Positions 16,774 through 24,589 of a DNA stretch of 64,000 bases are shown piece after piece. The position numbers were made by a program, and so were the translations under genes. The notes under the pieces were generated by a model. That model was not told the DNA's origin. It was given only the letters and a program-made list of their open reading frames with translations, and ran no database searches. How positions within the stretch are numbered: the first letter of the stretch is position 1; the number at the start of each line of letters is the position of its first letter. The stretch lies in the NCBI RefSeq assembly GCF_003481825.1, contig NZ_QULW01000005.1:106518-170517 (forward strand), read 5' to 3'. This DNA comes from Clostridium sp. OM02-18AC. GTDB lineage: Bacteria > Bacillota > Clostridia > Lachnospirales > Lachnospiraceae.

Positions 16774-18087
16774 ATGTTAGATTCGGGAGACAGTACGGGC
16801 ATACAACTGGCGGCGGTTCTGGTTCTGCTGATGCTATCCGCGTTTTTCTCATCGGCAGAGACTGCGCTTACCACGGTAAATAAGGTGAGAGTGCGGACTC
16901 TGGCTGAGGGCGGCGACAAGCGCGCCGCGATGGTGGCTGCAGTGATTGAAGATCCTGCCAAAATGCTGAGTACCATTTTGATTGGCAACAACATCGTGAA
17001 CCTGTCGGCTTCATCTTTGATGACGACACTGACGCTGCGTCTTTTTGGCAATGCAGCTGTCGGTGCGGCAACGGGTGTACTGACGCTTTTGATTCTGGTA
17101 TTTGGTGAGATTACGCCAAAGACGATGTCTACGCTGTATGCGGAAAAGATTTCTTTTGCCTATGCAGGAATCATTCATGTACTGATGGTTGTTCTGACTC
17201 CGGTCATCTTTATCGTGAATAAGCTCTCTATGTGCGTTCTGTTTTTACTGCGGGTAGATCCAAACAAAAAACAGGATCCCATCACAGAGGATGAACTGCG
17301 TACCATCGTGGAAGTCAGCCATGAGGAAGGTGTGATCGAGAGCGAAGAAAAAAAGATGATCAATAATGTGTTTGATTTCGGGGATACTGTTGCAAAAGAT
17401 GTTATGGTTCCGCGTATCGACATGGTCATGATAGATGTTACGGCATCGTTCGATGAGCTTATGGAGCTGTTTCAGAAGGAGCGCTTTACCCGTATCCCGG
17501 TCTACGAAGAAAATACAGACAATGTCATTGGCATTGTTAATATGAAAGATTTCATTTTATTCGATCACGACAAAGAAGAAAATTTCTCCATCCGCGATTA
17601 TCTGCGCCAGCCGCTCTACACGTATGAATACAAGAAGACAGCGGAACTGATGATGGAAATGCGCAAGACCTTCAATAACATTGTTATCGTGCTGGATGAA
17701 TACGGCGCAACTGCCGGTCTGATCACACTGGAGGATATGCTGGAGGAAATCGTTGGAGAAATCCGAGATGAATATGATCAGGACGAAGAGGACGAGGTAA
17801 AAGAAATCGGTCCGGATGAGTATCTGGTCAATGGCTCCACCAAACTGGATGATTTAAATGACCGGCTTGGTCTGGAATTGCAGTCAGAAGACTACGATTC
17901 CATTGGAGGTCTGTTGATCGGGCTTCTGGATCATCTGCCGGAAGCCGGGGAAGAAGTTGATTACGAGAATCTTCATTTAAAAGTAGAAGATATGGATAAA
18001 AACCGGATCGGCAAGATCCGCATTCAGATCCATCATCCGGAAAAAACGGAAGAGGAAGAATCGGAAAAGAAAGAAGAGAATGAATAG
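16774..18087 (+). CDS. CNNM/CorC-HlyC family membrane protein with CBS domains
   Basis: A 437-residue protein of the DUF21-CBS-CorC_HlyC family, often annotated hemolysin-related. The DUF21 membrane domain covers about residues 8-190 with four hydrophobic segments and LSAFFSSAETAL. A CBS pair lies near 205-330 (VMVPRIDM, FTRIPVYEE, VLDEYGATAGLIT). The CorC_HlyC transporter-associated domain is near 345-425, followed by an acidic tail. Characterised members are Mg2+ transport or efflux proteins regulated by nucleotides on the CBS pair. Ribosome site AAAGGAG. It is followed by a perfect 17-bp stem terminator shared with the convergent gene. Confidence 0.9.
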   Translation: MLDSGDSTGIQLAAVLVLLMLSAFFSSAETALTTVNKVRVRTLAEGGDKRAAMVAAVIEDPAKMLSTILIGNNIVNLSASSLMTTLTLRLFGNAAVGAATGVLTLLILVFGEITPKTMSTLYAEKISFAYAGIIHVLMVVLTPVIFIVNKLSMCVLFLLRVDPNKKQDPITEDELRTIVEVSHEEGVIESEEKKMINNVFDFGDTVAKDVMVPRIDMVMIDVTASFDELMELFQKERFTRIPVYEENTDNVIGIVNMKDFILFDHDKEENFSIRDYLRQPLYTYEYKKTAELMMEMRKTFNNIVIVLDEYGATAGLITLEDMLEEIVGEIRDEYDQDEEDEVKEIGPDEYLVNGSTKLDDLNDRLGLELQSEDYDSIGGLLIGLLDHLPEAGEEVDYENLHLKVEDMDKNRIGKIRIQIHHPEKTEEEESEKKEENE

Positions 18088-18096
18088 CATCAGGAG

Positions 18097-18134
18097 AAAA
18101 ATTGCGTGTGAAAATTGTTTCACACGCAATTTTT
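18097..18134. terminator. Bidirectional terminator
   Basis: A perfect 17-base stem (18097-18113 with 18118-18134) and a 4-base loop. It starts with five A and ends with five T, so it works for the CorC-like gene on the plus strand and the small membrane gene on the minus strand, whose stop codon is adjacent. Confidence 0.92.
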
Positions 18135-18137
18135 GTG

Positions 18138-18497
18138 TTAACTGAGAATTCCACCTGCCATTCCGCCTGCGACGCAGCATGCAAGCACTGGCAGTACGTG
18201 GGAAATATCCGGGACTCTGCCCTGGCGCAGCAGAATCGAAGCGGCAAAGAGTGCCAGAAAATACAAAACCCCGGTAAGCAGTCCCCAGAAAAAACGCCGG
18301 GTGCGCAGTGCCTTCCCACAGAGCAGACCGCCGGCAAAACAGGAAATGCCATAGAGCAGATAGACCGCCGGTGTGATCTGCGATTCCCGAAGCTTCAGCT
18401 TATAGAGGATGAAAGTCAGGATAAACAGCAGCACGGCAGACAGCAGGTAAGAGGCAACCAGGGAAATTAACAGGGCCTTTGGGCGGGATGGAAGCAT
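18138..18497 (-). CDS. TIGR04086-type small membrane protein
   Basis: A 119-residue protein made of four hydrophobic segments (about residues 8-30, 42-60, 68-88 and 98-118). It matches, by recall, the TIGR04086 family of Clostridia and Bacilli, whose function is unknown. Ribosome site AAAGGAGAAC just before the ATG. It stands alone, convergent with the CorC-like gene and divergent from the ribosomal operon. Confidence 0.75.
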   Translation of the reverse strand: MLPSRPKALLISLVASYLLSAVLLFILTFILYKLKLRESQITPAVYLLYGISCFAGGLLCGKALRTRRFFWGLLTGVLYFLALFAASILLRQGRVPDISHVLPVLACCVAGGMAGGILS

Positions 18498-18688
18498 AAA
18501 AGTTCTCCTTTTGGAAATACTCTGATCAGTTCATTTTATTCTGTGTTGTCCGGGAAAATGTCCAAAAAGAGATCCGGGAAAGCTTCTTGGAAAAGTTCTG
18601 GAAAAGTTATAAAAATACCAGCAGAAAAAGTGCGGGAAAATGGCGAAAACAGGAGCAAAAAATGTATCGAAAAATTACAAAAATATCC

Positions 18689-18717
18689 TTGACATGACAT
18701 GTGGGAATGGATATAAT
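18689..18717 (+). promoter_or_regulatory. Consensus sigma-A promoter of the str operon
   Basis: TTGACA (18689-18694), 17 bases, TATAAT (18712-18717): both boxes match consensus exactly. About 95 bases of leader precede rpsL; it holds the short stem TGCGA/TCGCA followed by six T at 18745-18750, a possible weak attenuator. The stretch 18498-18688 before it is A-rich with no gene. Confidence 0.93.
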
Positions 18718-18812
18718 AGAATGGCGTGCGAAAATCGCAGGATTTTTTGATGCGCAAAAAAGCTGAAAAGAAATACAGCAACCAACAGACAATATCACAG
18801 GAGGTGAAAGGA

Positions 18813-19238
18813 ATGCCAACATTCAACCAGTTAGTGAGAAAGGGAAGACAGACCGCAGTTAAGAAGTCTACTGCACCGGCTCTGCAGAAAGGATACAACT
18901 CCTTACAGAAGCGTGCAACTGATACTTCTTCACCGCAGAAGAGAGGTGTCTGCACCGCAGTTAAGACTGCAACCCCGAAGAAGCCGAACTCTGCACTTCG
19001 TAAAATCGCCAGAGTACGTCTTTCTAACGGTATCGAGGTAACCAGCTACATCCCGGGCGAGGGACACAACTTACAGGAGCACAGCGTAGTATTAATTCGT
19101 GGTGGTCGTGTTAAGGACCTTCCGGGTACCAGATACCACATCATCAGAGGTACTCTTGATACCGCAGGCGTAGCCAACAGAAAGCAGGCTCGTTCCAAGT
19201 ACGGCGCTAAGAGACCGAAAGACGCTAAGAAGAAATAA
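18813..19238 (+). CDS. rpsL: 30S ribosomal protein S12
   Basis: A 141-residue protein with the classic S12 sequence: MPTFNQLVRKGR at the start, TPKKPNSALRK, and SYIPGEGHNLQEHS around the decoding-centre loop. Start chosen at the ATG after AGGAGGTGAAAGGA; the open frame extends upstream to 18726 but lacks S12 similarity. S12 lies at the A site, controls decoding fidelity and is the target of streptomycin resistance mutations. In PKKPNSALRK the second lysine is in the wild-type (K43-type) position. First gene of the str operon behind a consensus promoter. Confidence 0.98.
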   Translation: MPTFNQLVRKGRQTAVKKSTAPALQKGYNSLQKRATDTSSPQKRGVCTAVKTATPKKPNSALRKIARVRLSNGIEVTSYIPGEGHNLQEHSVVLIRGGRVKDLPGTRYHIIRGTLDTAGVANRKQARSKYGAKRPKDAKKK

Positions 19239-19402
19239 GTAATAACTTACACTAGTAGTACCACTAACGTAAGTAAAAGTAGTTAGTGCCGGGATGATAT
19301 TGCCTGTGGTTGCAGGAATAGATAGAACCGTGCGCGAACACATTTTTATGGAAACATGTGAGTACCTATGAATTAATTTCTATAATTAAGGAGGGAAGTA
19401 AC

Positions 19403-19873
19403 GTGCCACGTAAAGGACATATTCAGAAAAGAGATGTATTAGCAGATCCTTTATACAACAACAAGGTTGTAACCAAGCTGATCAACAACATCATGCTTGA
19501 TGGTAAGAAGGGTGTTGCACAGAAAATCGTATACGGTGCATTTAACCGTGTAGAAGAGAAGAGCGGCAAGCCGGCTCTGGAAGTCTTCGAAGAGGCTATG
19601 AACAACATCATGCCTGTTCTGGAGGTTAAGGCAAAACGTATCGGTGGTGCTACCTATCAGGTGCCGATCGAGGTTAAGCCGGAGAGACGTCAGACTCTTG
19701 CACTTCGCTGGATCACCATGTTCTCCCGTAAGAGAGGCGAGAAGACCCAGGAAGAGAGACTGGCAAACGAGATTATGGACGCAGCAAACAACACTGGTGC
19801 ATCTGTAAAACGTAAAGAAGACATGCATAAGATGGCAGAGGCTAACAAGGCCTTCTCCCACTTCAGATTCTAA
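19403..19873 (+). CDS. rpsG: 30S ribosomal protein S7
   Basis: A 156-residue S7, full length, beginning PRKGHIQKRDVLADPLYN. The start is GTG at 19403 behind AAGGAGGGAAGTAAC; upstream in-frame codons to 19358 are not part of S7. S7 binds the 3' major domain of 16S rRNA and starts 30S head assembly; in some bacteria it represses its own operon. The 164-base gap after rpsL contains inverted repeats (ACTACTTTTACTTACG-like arms), which might hold an S7 control site, but this cannot be decided by eye. It is 15 bases ahead of fusA. Confidence 0.98.
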   Translation: MPRKGHIQKRDVLADPLYNNKVVTKLINNIMLDGKKGVAQKIVYGAFNRVEEKSGKPALEVFEEAMNNIMPVLEVKAKRIGGATYQVPIEVKPERRQTLALRWITMFSRKRGEKTQEERLANEIMDAANNTGASVKRKEDMHKMAEANKAFSHFRF

Positions 19874-19888
19874 TAGGAGGAAAAAGCT

Positions 19889-22009
19889 TTGGCTGGAAGA
19901 GAATATCCGTTGGAGAGAACCAGAAATATTGGTATCATGGCTCACATCGATGCTGGTAAGACCACTTTGACTGAGCGTATCCTGTATTACACTGGTGTAA
20001 ACTACAAAATCGGTGATACTCACGAAGGTACTGCTACCATGGACTGGATGGAGCAGGAGCAGGAGAGAGGTATTACCATTACTTCAGCAGCTACTACCTG
20101 TCACTGGACCATTCATGGTCAGGACAACCGTCCGATCAAAGGACAGCCGGAGTATCGTATCAACATCATCGATACCCCAGGTCACGTAGACTTTACTGTT
20201 GAGGTAGAGCGTTCCCTTCGTGTACTGGACGGCGCTGTCGGCGTGTTCTGTGCAAAGGGTGGTGTAGAGCCGCAGTCCGAGAACGTTTGGCGTCAGGCCG
20301 ATACCTACAACGTACCGCGTATGGCATTCATCAACAAGATGGATATCCTGGGTGCGAACTTCTACGGTGCAGTAGAGCAGATCCGTACCAGACTTGGTAA
20401 GAACGCTATCTGCTTACAGCTGCCGATCGGTAAAGAGGACGAGTTCAAGGGCATCATCGATCTGTTCGAGATGCAGGCTTACATCTACAACGATGATAAG
20501 GGCGACGACGTTACTGTTTGCGAAATCCCGGATGATATGAAGGATGATGCAGAGTTATATCACACCGAGCTGGTAGAGAAGATCTGCGAGCTGGATGACG
20601 ATCTGATGATGCAGTATCTGGAAGGCGAAGAGCCGTCTATCGAGGATCTGAAGAAAGTATTAAGAAAAGCTACCTGTGAGTGTACCGCTGTTCCGGTATG
20701 CTGCGGTAGTGCATACAGAAACAAAGGTGTTCAGAGACTTCTGAACGCTGTAATCGAGTTCATGCCGGCTCCGACCGATATCCCGTCTATCAAGGGTACC
20801 GATATGGACGGCAATGAAGTATTCCGTCATTCTTCCGACGAAGAGCCTTTCGCAGCTCTGGCATTCAAGATCATGACTGACCCGTTCGTAGGTAAACTGG
20901 CATTCTTCCGTGTGTACTCCGGTACCATGAATTCCGGTTCTTACGTTCTGAATGCTACCAAGGGCAAGAAAGAGCGTGTTGGTCGTATCCTTCAGATGCA
21001 CGCTAACAAGAGACAGGAGATCGACAAAGTTTACTCCGGCGATATCGCTGCAGCAGTAGGCTTTAAGATTACCGGTACCGGTGATACCATCTGTGATGAG
21101 AATCATCCGGTTATCCTGGAGTCCATGGAGTTCCCGGAGCCGGTTATCGATATCGCTATCGAGCCGAAGACCAAAGCTGGTCAGGGCAAGATGAGTGAGG
21201 CACTTGCAAAACTTGCAGAGGAGGATCCGACTTTCCGTGCATCCACCAACCAGGAGACTGGCCAGACCATCATCTCCGGTATGGGTGAGTTACATCTGGA
21301 GATCATCGTAGACCGTCTTCTGAGAGAGTTCAACGTGGAAGCTAACGTTGGTGCTCCGCAGGTTGCTTACAAAGAGACCTTCACCAAGGCCGTAGACGTA
21401 GACAGCAAATATGCGAAGCAGTCTGGTGGTCGTGGTCAGTACGGTCACTGTAAAGTTCACTTCGAGCCGATGGATGCGAACGCAGAAGAGACCTTCAAGT
21501 TCGAGTCTACCGTTGTCGGTGGTGCTATCCCGAAAGAGTACATCCCGGCAGTTGGCGCTGGTATCGAAGAGGCTGCTAAGTCCGGTATCCTTGCTGGATT
21601 CCCGGTACTCGGCGTAAAAGCTACCGTATACGATGGTTCTTACCATGAGGTCGACTCTAACGAGATGGCATTCAAGATTGCCGGTTCCATGGCATTCAAG
21701 GAGGCTATGCAGAAGGCAGGCGCTATCCTGCTTGAGCCGATCATGAAGGTTGAGGTTACCATGCCAGAGGAATACATGGGTGATGTTATCGGTGATATCA
21801 ACTCCCGTCGTGGCCGTATCGAGGGTATGGATGACTTAGGCGGCGGTAAGATCGTAAGAGCATACGTTCCGCTTTCCGAGATGTTCGGTTACTCTACCGA
21901 CCTTCGTTCCAAGACTCAGGGACGTGGTAACTACTCCATGTTCTTCGAGAAGTACGAGCCGGTTCCGAAGTCCGTACAGGAGAAGGTTATCAACGAGCAC
22001 AAAAAGTAA
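19889..22009 (+). CDS. fusA: Elongation factor G
   Basis: A 706-residue translocation GTPase, full length. G1 motif AHIDAGKTT, switch I RGITITSAATT, G3 DTPGHVDF and G4 NKMD are all present; domain IV-V motifs (GGRGQYGHC, RRGRIEGM) follow. The start codon is TTG, placed by AGGAGG at 19875-19880 and by the conserved N-terminus AGREYPLERTRNIGIMAHID. Use of TTG for such an abundant protein is notable. It is the third gene of the str operon, with 15 bases from rpsG; tuf follows after 207 bases with its own promoter. Confidence 0.98.
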   Translation: MAGREYPLERTRNIGIMAHIDAGKTTLTERILYYTGVNYKIGDTHEGTATMDWMEQEQERGITITSAATTCHWTIHGQDNRPIKGQPEYRINIIDTPGHVDFTVEVERSLRVLDGAVGVFCAKGGVEPQSENVWRQADTYNVPRMAFINKMDILGANFYGAVEQIRTRLGKNAICLQLPIGKEDEFKGIIDLFEMQAYIYNDDKGDDVTVCEIPDDMKDDAELYHTELVEKICELDDDLMMQYLEGEEPSIEDLKKVLRKATCECTAVPVCCGSAYRNKGVQRLLNAVIEFMPAPTDIPSIKGTDMDGNEVFRHSSDEEPFAALAFKIMTDPFVGKLAFFRVYSGTMNSGSYVLNATKGKKERVGRILQMHANKRQEIDKVYSGDIAAAVGFKITGTGDTICDENHPVILESMEFPEPVIDIAIEPKTKAGQGKMSEALAKLAEEDPTFRASTNQETGQTIISGMGELHLEIIVDRLLREFNVEANVGAPQVAYKETFTKAVDVDSKYAKQSGGRGQYGHCKVHFEPMDANAEETFKFESTVVGGAIPKEYIPAVGAGIEEAAKSGILAGFPVLGVKATVYDGSYHEVDSNEMAFKIAGSMAFKEAMQKAGAILLEPIMKVEVTMPEEYMGDVIGDINSRRGRIEGMDDLGGGKIVRAYVPLSEMFGYSTDLRSKTQGRGNYSMFFEKYEPVPKSVQEKVINEHKK

Positions 22010-22120
22010 TTAAACCTTAATTACAATCAAATCTAATTTCCGGCACAGGCATTCCGTGAATGTATCTCCAGCTCCGGCTGAGAGGCTTTGCGGGACTGCC
22101 GCCCGGAATAGAGAAAAGGC

Positions 22121-22149
22121 TTGAAAATATTGCGCAAATAGCATATAAT
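22121..22149 (+). promoter_or_regulatory. Promoter of tuf
   Basis: TTGAAA (22121-22126), 17 bases, TATAAT (22144-22149). It lies in the 207-base gap between fusA and tuf and gives EF-Tu a separate transcript besides read-through from the str operon. Confidence 0.88.
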
Positions 22150-22216
22150 AAAGAACAGCCTAACCATATAATCAATCGCCCGTACTAGGCGGGCAAATCA
22201 AGGAGGACGTTATAAA

Positions 22217-23410
22217 ATGGCAAAAGCAAAGTTTGAAAGAACCAAACCGCATTGTAACATTGGTACCATCGGCCACGTTGACCATGGTAAAACCACTCTG
22301 ACCGCAGCAATCACCAAAGTTCTGTCTGAGAGAGTTGCTGGTAACACCGCTACCGATTTCGAGAACATCGATAAGGCTCCGGAGGAGAGAGAGCGTGGTA
22401 TCACCATTTCTACCGCACACGTTGAGTATGAGACTGAGAAGAGACACTATGCACACGTTGACTGCCCAGGACATGCTGACTACGTTAAGAACATGATCAC
22501 CGGTGCAGCTCAGATGGATGGCGCTATCCTTGTAGTAGCAGCAACCGATGGTGTTATGGCTCAGACCAGAGAGCACATCCTGCTTTCCCGTCAGGTAGGC
22601 GTACCGTACATCGTTGTATTCATGAACAAGTGTGATATGGTTGACGATCCGGAGCTGCTTGAGTTAGTAGACATGGAGATCCGTGAGCTGCTGAACGAGT
22701 ACGAGTTCCCGGGCGATGACACCCCGATCATTCAGGGTTCTGCTCTGAAAGCTCTGGAAGATCCGATGGGCGAGTGGGGCGACAAGATCATGGAGCTTAT
22801 GGATGCAGTTGATAGCTGGATCCCGGATCCGCAGCGTGAGACTGATAAGCCGTTCCTGATGCCAGTCGAGGACGTATTCACCATTACCGGTCGTGGTACC
22901 GTTGCTACCGGCCGTGTAGAGCGTGGTGTTCTTCATCTGAACGATGAGGTTGAGATCGTTGGTATCCACGAGGAGACCAAGAAGACCGTTGTTACCGGTA
23001 TCGAGATGTTCCGTAAGTTACTGGATGAGGCTCAGGCTGGTGATAACATCGGTGCTCTGCTTCGTGGTATCCAGAGAACTGAGATCGAGCGTGGACAGGT
23101 TCTGTGTAAGCCGGCATCTGTAAAGTGCCACAACAAGTTTACCGCACAGGTTTACGTTCTGACCAAAGACGAGGGTGGTCGTCATACCCCGTTCTTCAAC
23201 AACTATCGTCCGCAGTTCTACTTCAGAACAACTGACGTAACCGGCGTTTGCGAGCTTCCGGAAGGAACCGAGATGTGCATGCCTGGTGATAACGTAGAGA
23301 TGACCGTTGAGCTGATCCATCCGGTAGCTATGGAGCAGGGTCTTCGTTTCGCTATCCGTGAAGGTGGACGTACTGTAGGATCAGGTCGTGTTGCTACAAT
23401 CATCGAGTAA
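22217..23410 (+). CDS. tuf: Elongation factor Tu (3' end supplied by a mobile element)
   Basis: A 397-residue GTPase that delivers aminoacyl-tRNA. GHVDHGKTT (G1), RGITIST (switch), DCPGHADYVKNM (G3) and NKCD (G4) are all present, and domains 2 and 3 are complete. The last codons encode REGGRTVGSGRVATIIE. At 32598-32651 there is a second copy of this tail reading REGGRTVGSGRVVSICE, at the far end of the inserted element. The simplest reading is that the element entered at CGTGAAGGTGG and replaced the original C-terminus with its own version, keeping the gene functional. Ribosome site AAGGAGGACG. Confidence 0.97.
   Translation: MAKAKFERTKPHCNIGTIGHVDHGKTTLTAAITKVLSERVAGNTATDFENIDKAPEERERGITISTAHVEYETEKRHYAHVDCPGHADYVKNMITGAAQMDGAILVVAATDGVMAQTREHILLSRQVGVPYIVVFMNKCDMVDDPELLELVDMEIRELLNEYEFPGDDTPIIQGSALKALEDPMGEWGDKIMELMDAVDSWIPDPQRETDKPFLMPVEDVFTITGRGTVATGRVERGVLHLNDEVEIVGIHEETKKTVVTGIEMFRKLLDEAQAGDNIGALLRGIQRTEIERGQVLCKPASVKCHNKFTAQVYVLTKDEGGRHTPFFNNYRPQFYFRTTDVTGVCELPEGTEMCMPGDNVEMTVELIHPVAMEQGLRFAIREGGRTVGSGRVATIIE
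23357..23367 (+). other. Candidate attL core in tuf
   Basis: CGTGAAGGTGG occurs here and at 32598-32608. Similarity between the two tuf tails begins at this point on the right side, where sequence further left no longer resembles tuf. This places the crossover here rather than further downstream. Confidence 0.65.
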
Positions 23411-23466
23411 TTATAACTTGATATAAATTGAGTGTCAGGAGTACACTCTGTGTCCAAACGTAAGAT

Positions 23467-23497
23467 ACCCCAGAAACCTTGTGTTTCTGGGGTTTTT
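23467..23497 (+). terminator. Terminator after tuf (element-borne copy)
   Basis: Arms ACCCCAGAAAC (23467-23477) and GTTTCTGGGGT (23483-23493) followed by TTTT. It is preceded by an 18-base motif (23448-23465) that recurs at 32710-32727 before another terminator. Confidence 0.93.
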
Positions 23498-23606
23498 CTG
23501 TACTCTAAGAAAAGAATTATTCGTAAATTTATCAGATTTGCAATAGCGAAACATTTATCAGCAAGATGAAATACAGATAAATTTATAATTGAAAAATAAG
23601 ACCAGC

Positions 23607-23625
23607 GGTGCCAAAACGGTGCCAA
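23607..23625. repeat. Left arm-type repeats GGTGCCAAAAC
   Basis: Two tandem copies of GGTGCCAAAAC/G at 23607-23627. Three copies occur at the right end (32467-32496). Repeats near both ends of a tyrosine-integrase element, outside the crossover site, are typical arm sites for the integrase N-terminal domain. Confidence 0.65.
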
Positions 23626-23668
23626 AAAGAAACTCCTGCGAATGTTTGCTATTCACAGGAGTAATTTT

Positions 23669-24151
23669 TTACCAGCCTTTGATCTGTTTGATCTGTTCAG
23701 CACGTTCCGGATCACGATGATATTGTAGTTTCAGACGGATAGTTTCCACAACTTCCTGTCTGGATTCATCATCAAGCTGATAGAACGATGTAAGCAGATT
23801 ATCTACATCAGGCATACTGTTCTTACCGAAAAGGTACATCAGCGGATACATAGAATTTTTTAAGTAAGTCTTTACACGACTTGCGTCTAATGCTCCGTTC
23901 AAACCGTCTGGAAGTGTAGGATAAATCTCTTCTTCCTTAATTGTGCCAGAAAATGGACTGGCAGAACATATCTCATTCACATCAATTTGCAATTCATTCG
24001 CAAGTCTTAATGCAAAATCAAATCGAATATTGGAATCTTTTTGAATAATTGAATATAAGGTTGTAGCACTGATTCCGGTTGCCTTTGCAATTTTGCGGAC
24101 ATTTGTGCCTTTTTCATCAAGATATTTCTTTAAATTTTTACCGTCACCCAT
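23669..24151 (-). CDS. XRE-family repressor of the element
   Basis: A 160-residue protein with an N-terminal helix-turn-helix (NVRKIAKATGISATTLYSII, about residues 16-35) and a C-terminal helical part without a recognised domain. Start chosen at ATG 24151, since AAGGAGG lies just before it and inside the longer frame. It is transcribed away from the excisionase and integrase genes. The 232-base gap between them holds TACGAA...TTCGTA palindromes around a strong promoter, so the protein likely represses xis-int and perhaps itself, as a lysogeny-type switch. Confidence 0.8.
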   Translation of the reverse strand: MGDGKNLKKYLDEKGTNVRKIAKATGISATTLYSIIQKDSNIRFDFALRLANELQIDVNEICSASPFSGTIKEEEIYPTLPDGLNGALDASRVKTYLKNSMYPLMYLFGKNSMPDVDNLLTSFYQLDDESRQEVVETIRLKLQYHRDPERAEQIKQIKGW

Positions 24152-24247
24152 AGAATCCTCCTTTTTCATATATTAGAAAATTACGAAAAACATAAATCTA
24201 TAAAATATCATAACACAGACGTGGAATAAAATAAAGAAAAAATAGTG

Positions 24248-24326
24248 TACGAAGTTCGTAAAAATGTGTTTACGAAATATTGACAACGATAGAAATACAT
24301 GATATTATCAATTTACGAAAATCGTA
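24248..24326. promoter_or_regulatory. Promoter with TACGAA/TTCGTA operators for xis-int
   Basis: Promoter TTGACA (24280-24285), 17 bases, TATTAT (24303-24308). Operators: TACGAAGTTCGTA (24248-24260, perfect palindrome), a half-site TTACGAAAT (24270-24278, just before the -35 box) and TTACGAAAATCGTA (24313-24326, just after the -10 box). Another TTACGAAAA is near 24180. The layout suits repression by the divergent XRE protein. Confidence 0.7.
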
Positions 24327-24327
24327 C

Positions 24328-24361
24328 AGATATAGAAATACAGTAAACGTATTCTATATCT
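24328..24361. promoter_or_regulatory. Inverted repeat ahead of the excisionase gene
   Basis: AGATATAGAAATAC (24328-24341) pairs with GTATTCTATATCT (24349-24361) with one bulged base. It lies directly upstream of the ribosome site, in the transcribed leader, and could be an RNA stem or a protein site. Confidence 0.5.
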
Positions 24362-24383
24362 GGAGAGGAAAGGAGGAGGCAAT

Positions 24384-24578
24384 ATGGCAAGTTACAATTA
24401 TATGATGAGTGCTGATGAAGTGGCACAGGAATTAAACTGCTCAAAATCTCATGCCTATAAACTGGTGAAAGCTATGAATAAAGAATTATCTGCACAGGGA
24501 TATATTACGATGGCTGGAAGAATACCAAAGGCGTTTTGGGCAAAAAAGATGTATGGCTATGAAATAGCAGGAAATTAG
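24384..24578 (+). CDS. Excisionase-like small DNA-binding protein
   Basis: A 64-residue protein with a winged-helix/MerR-like N-terminus (MSADEVAQELNCSKSHAYKL) followed by KAFWAKKMYGY. It sits 11 bases ahead of the integrase gene, the usual place for the recombination directionality factor (Xis) of Tn916-like and related elements. Ribosome site AAAGGAGGAG. It would bend DNA at the element ends and favour excision. The similarity is to the general family fold; specific homologues were not checked. Confidence 0.72.
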   Translation: MASYNYMMSADEVAQELNCSKSHAYKLVKAMNKELSAQGYITMAGRIPKAFWAKKMYGYEIAGN

Positions 24579-24589
24579 GGAGGATCAAT

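Noticed and set aside
18536..18955. A 139-codon minus-strand frame over the rpsL promoter
   Set aside because: It runs antisense through a consensus promoter and into rpsL, with a composition typical of noncoding A/T-rich DNA.
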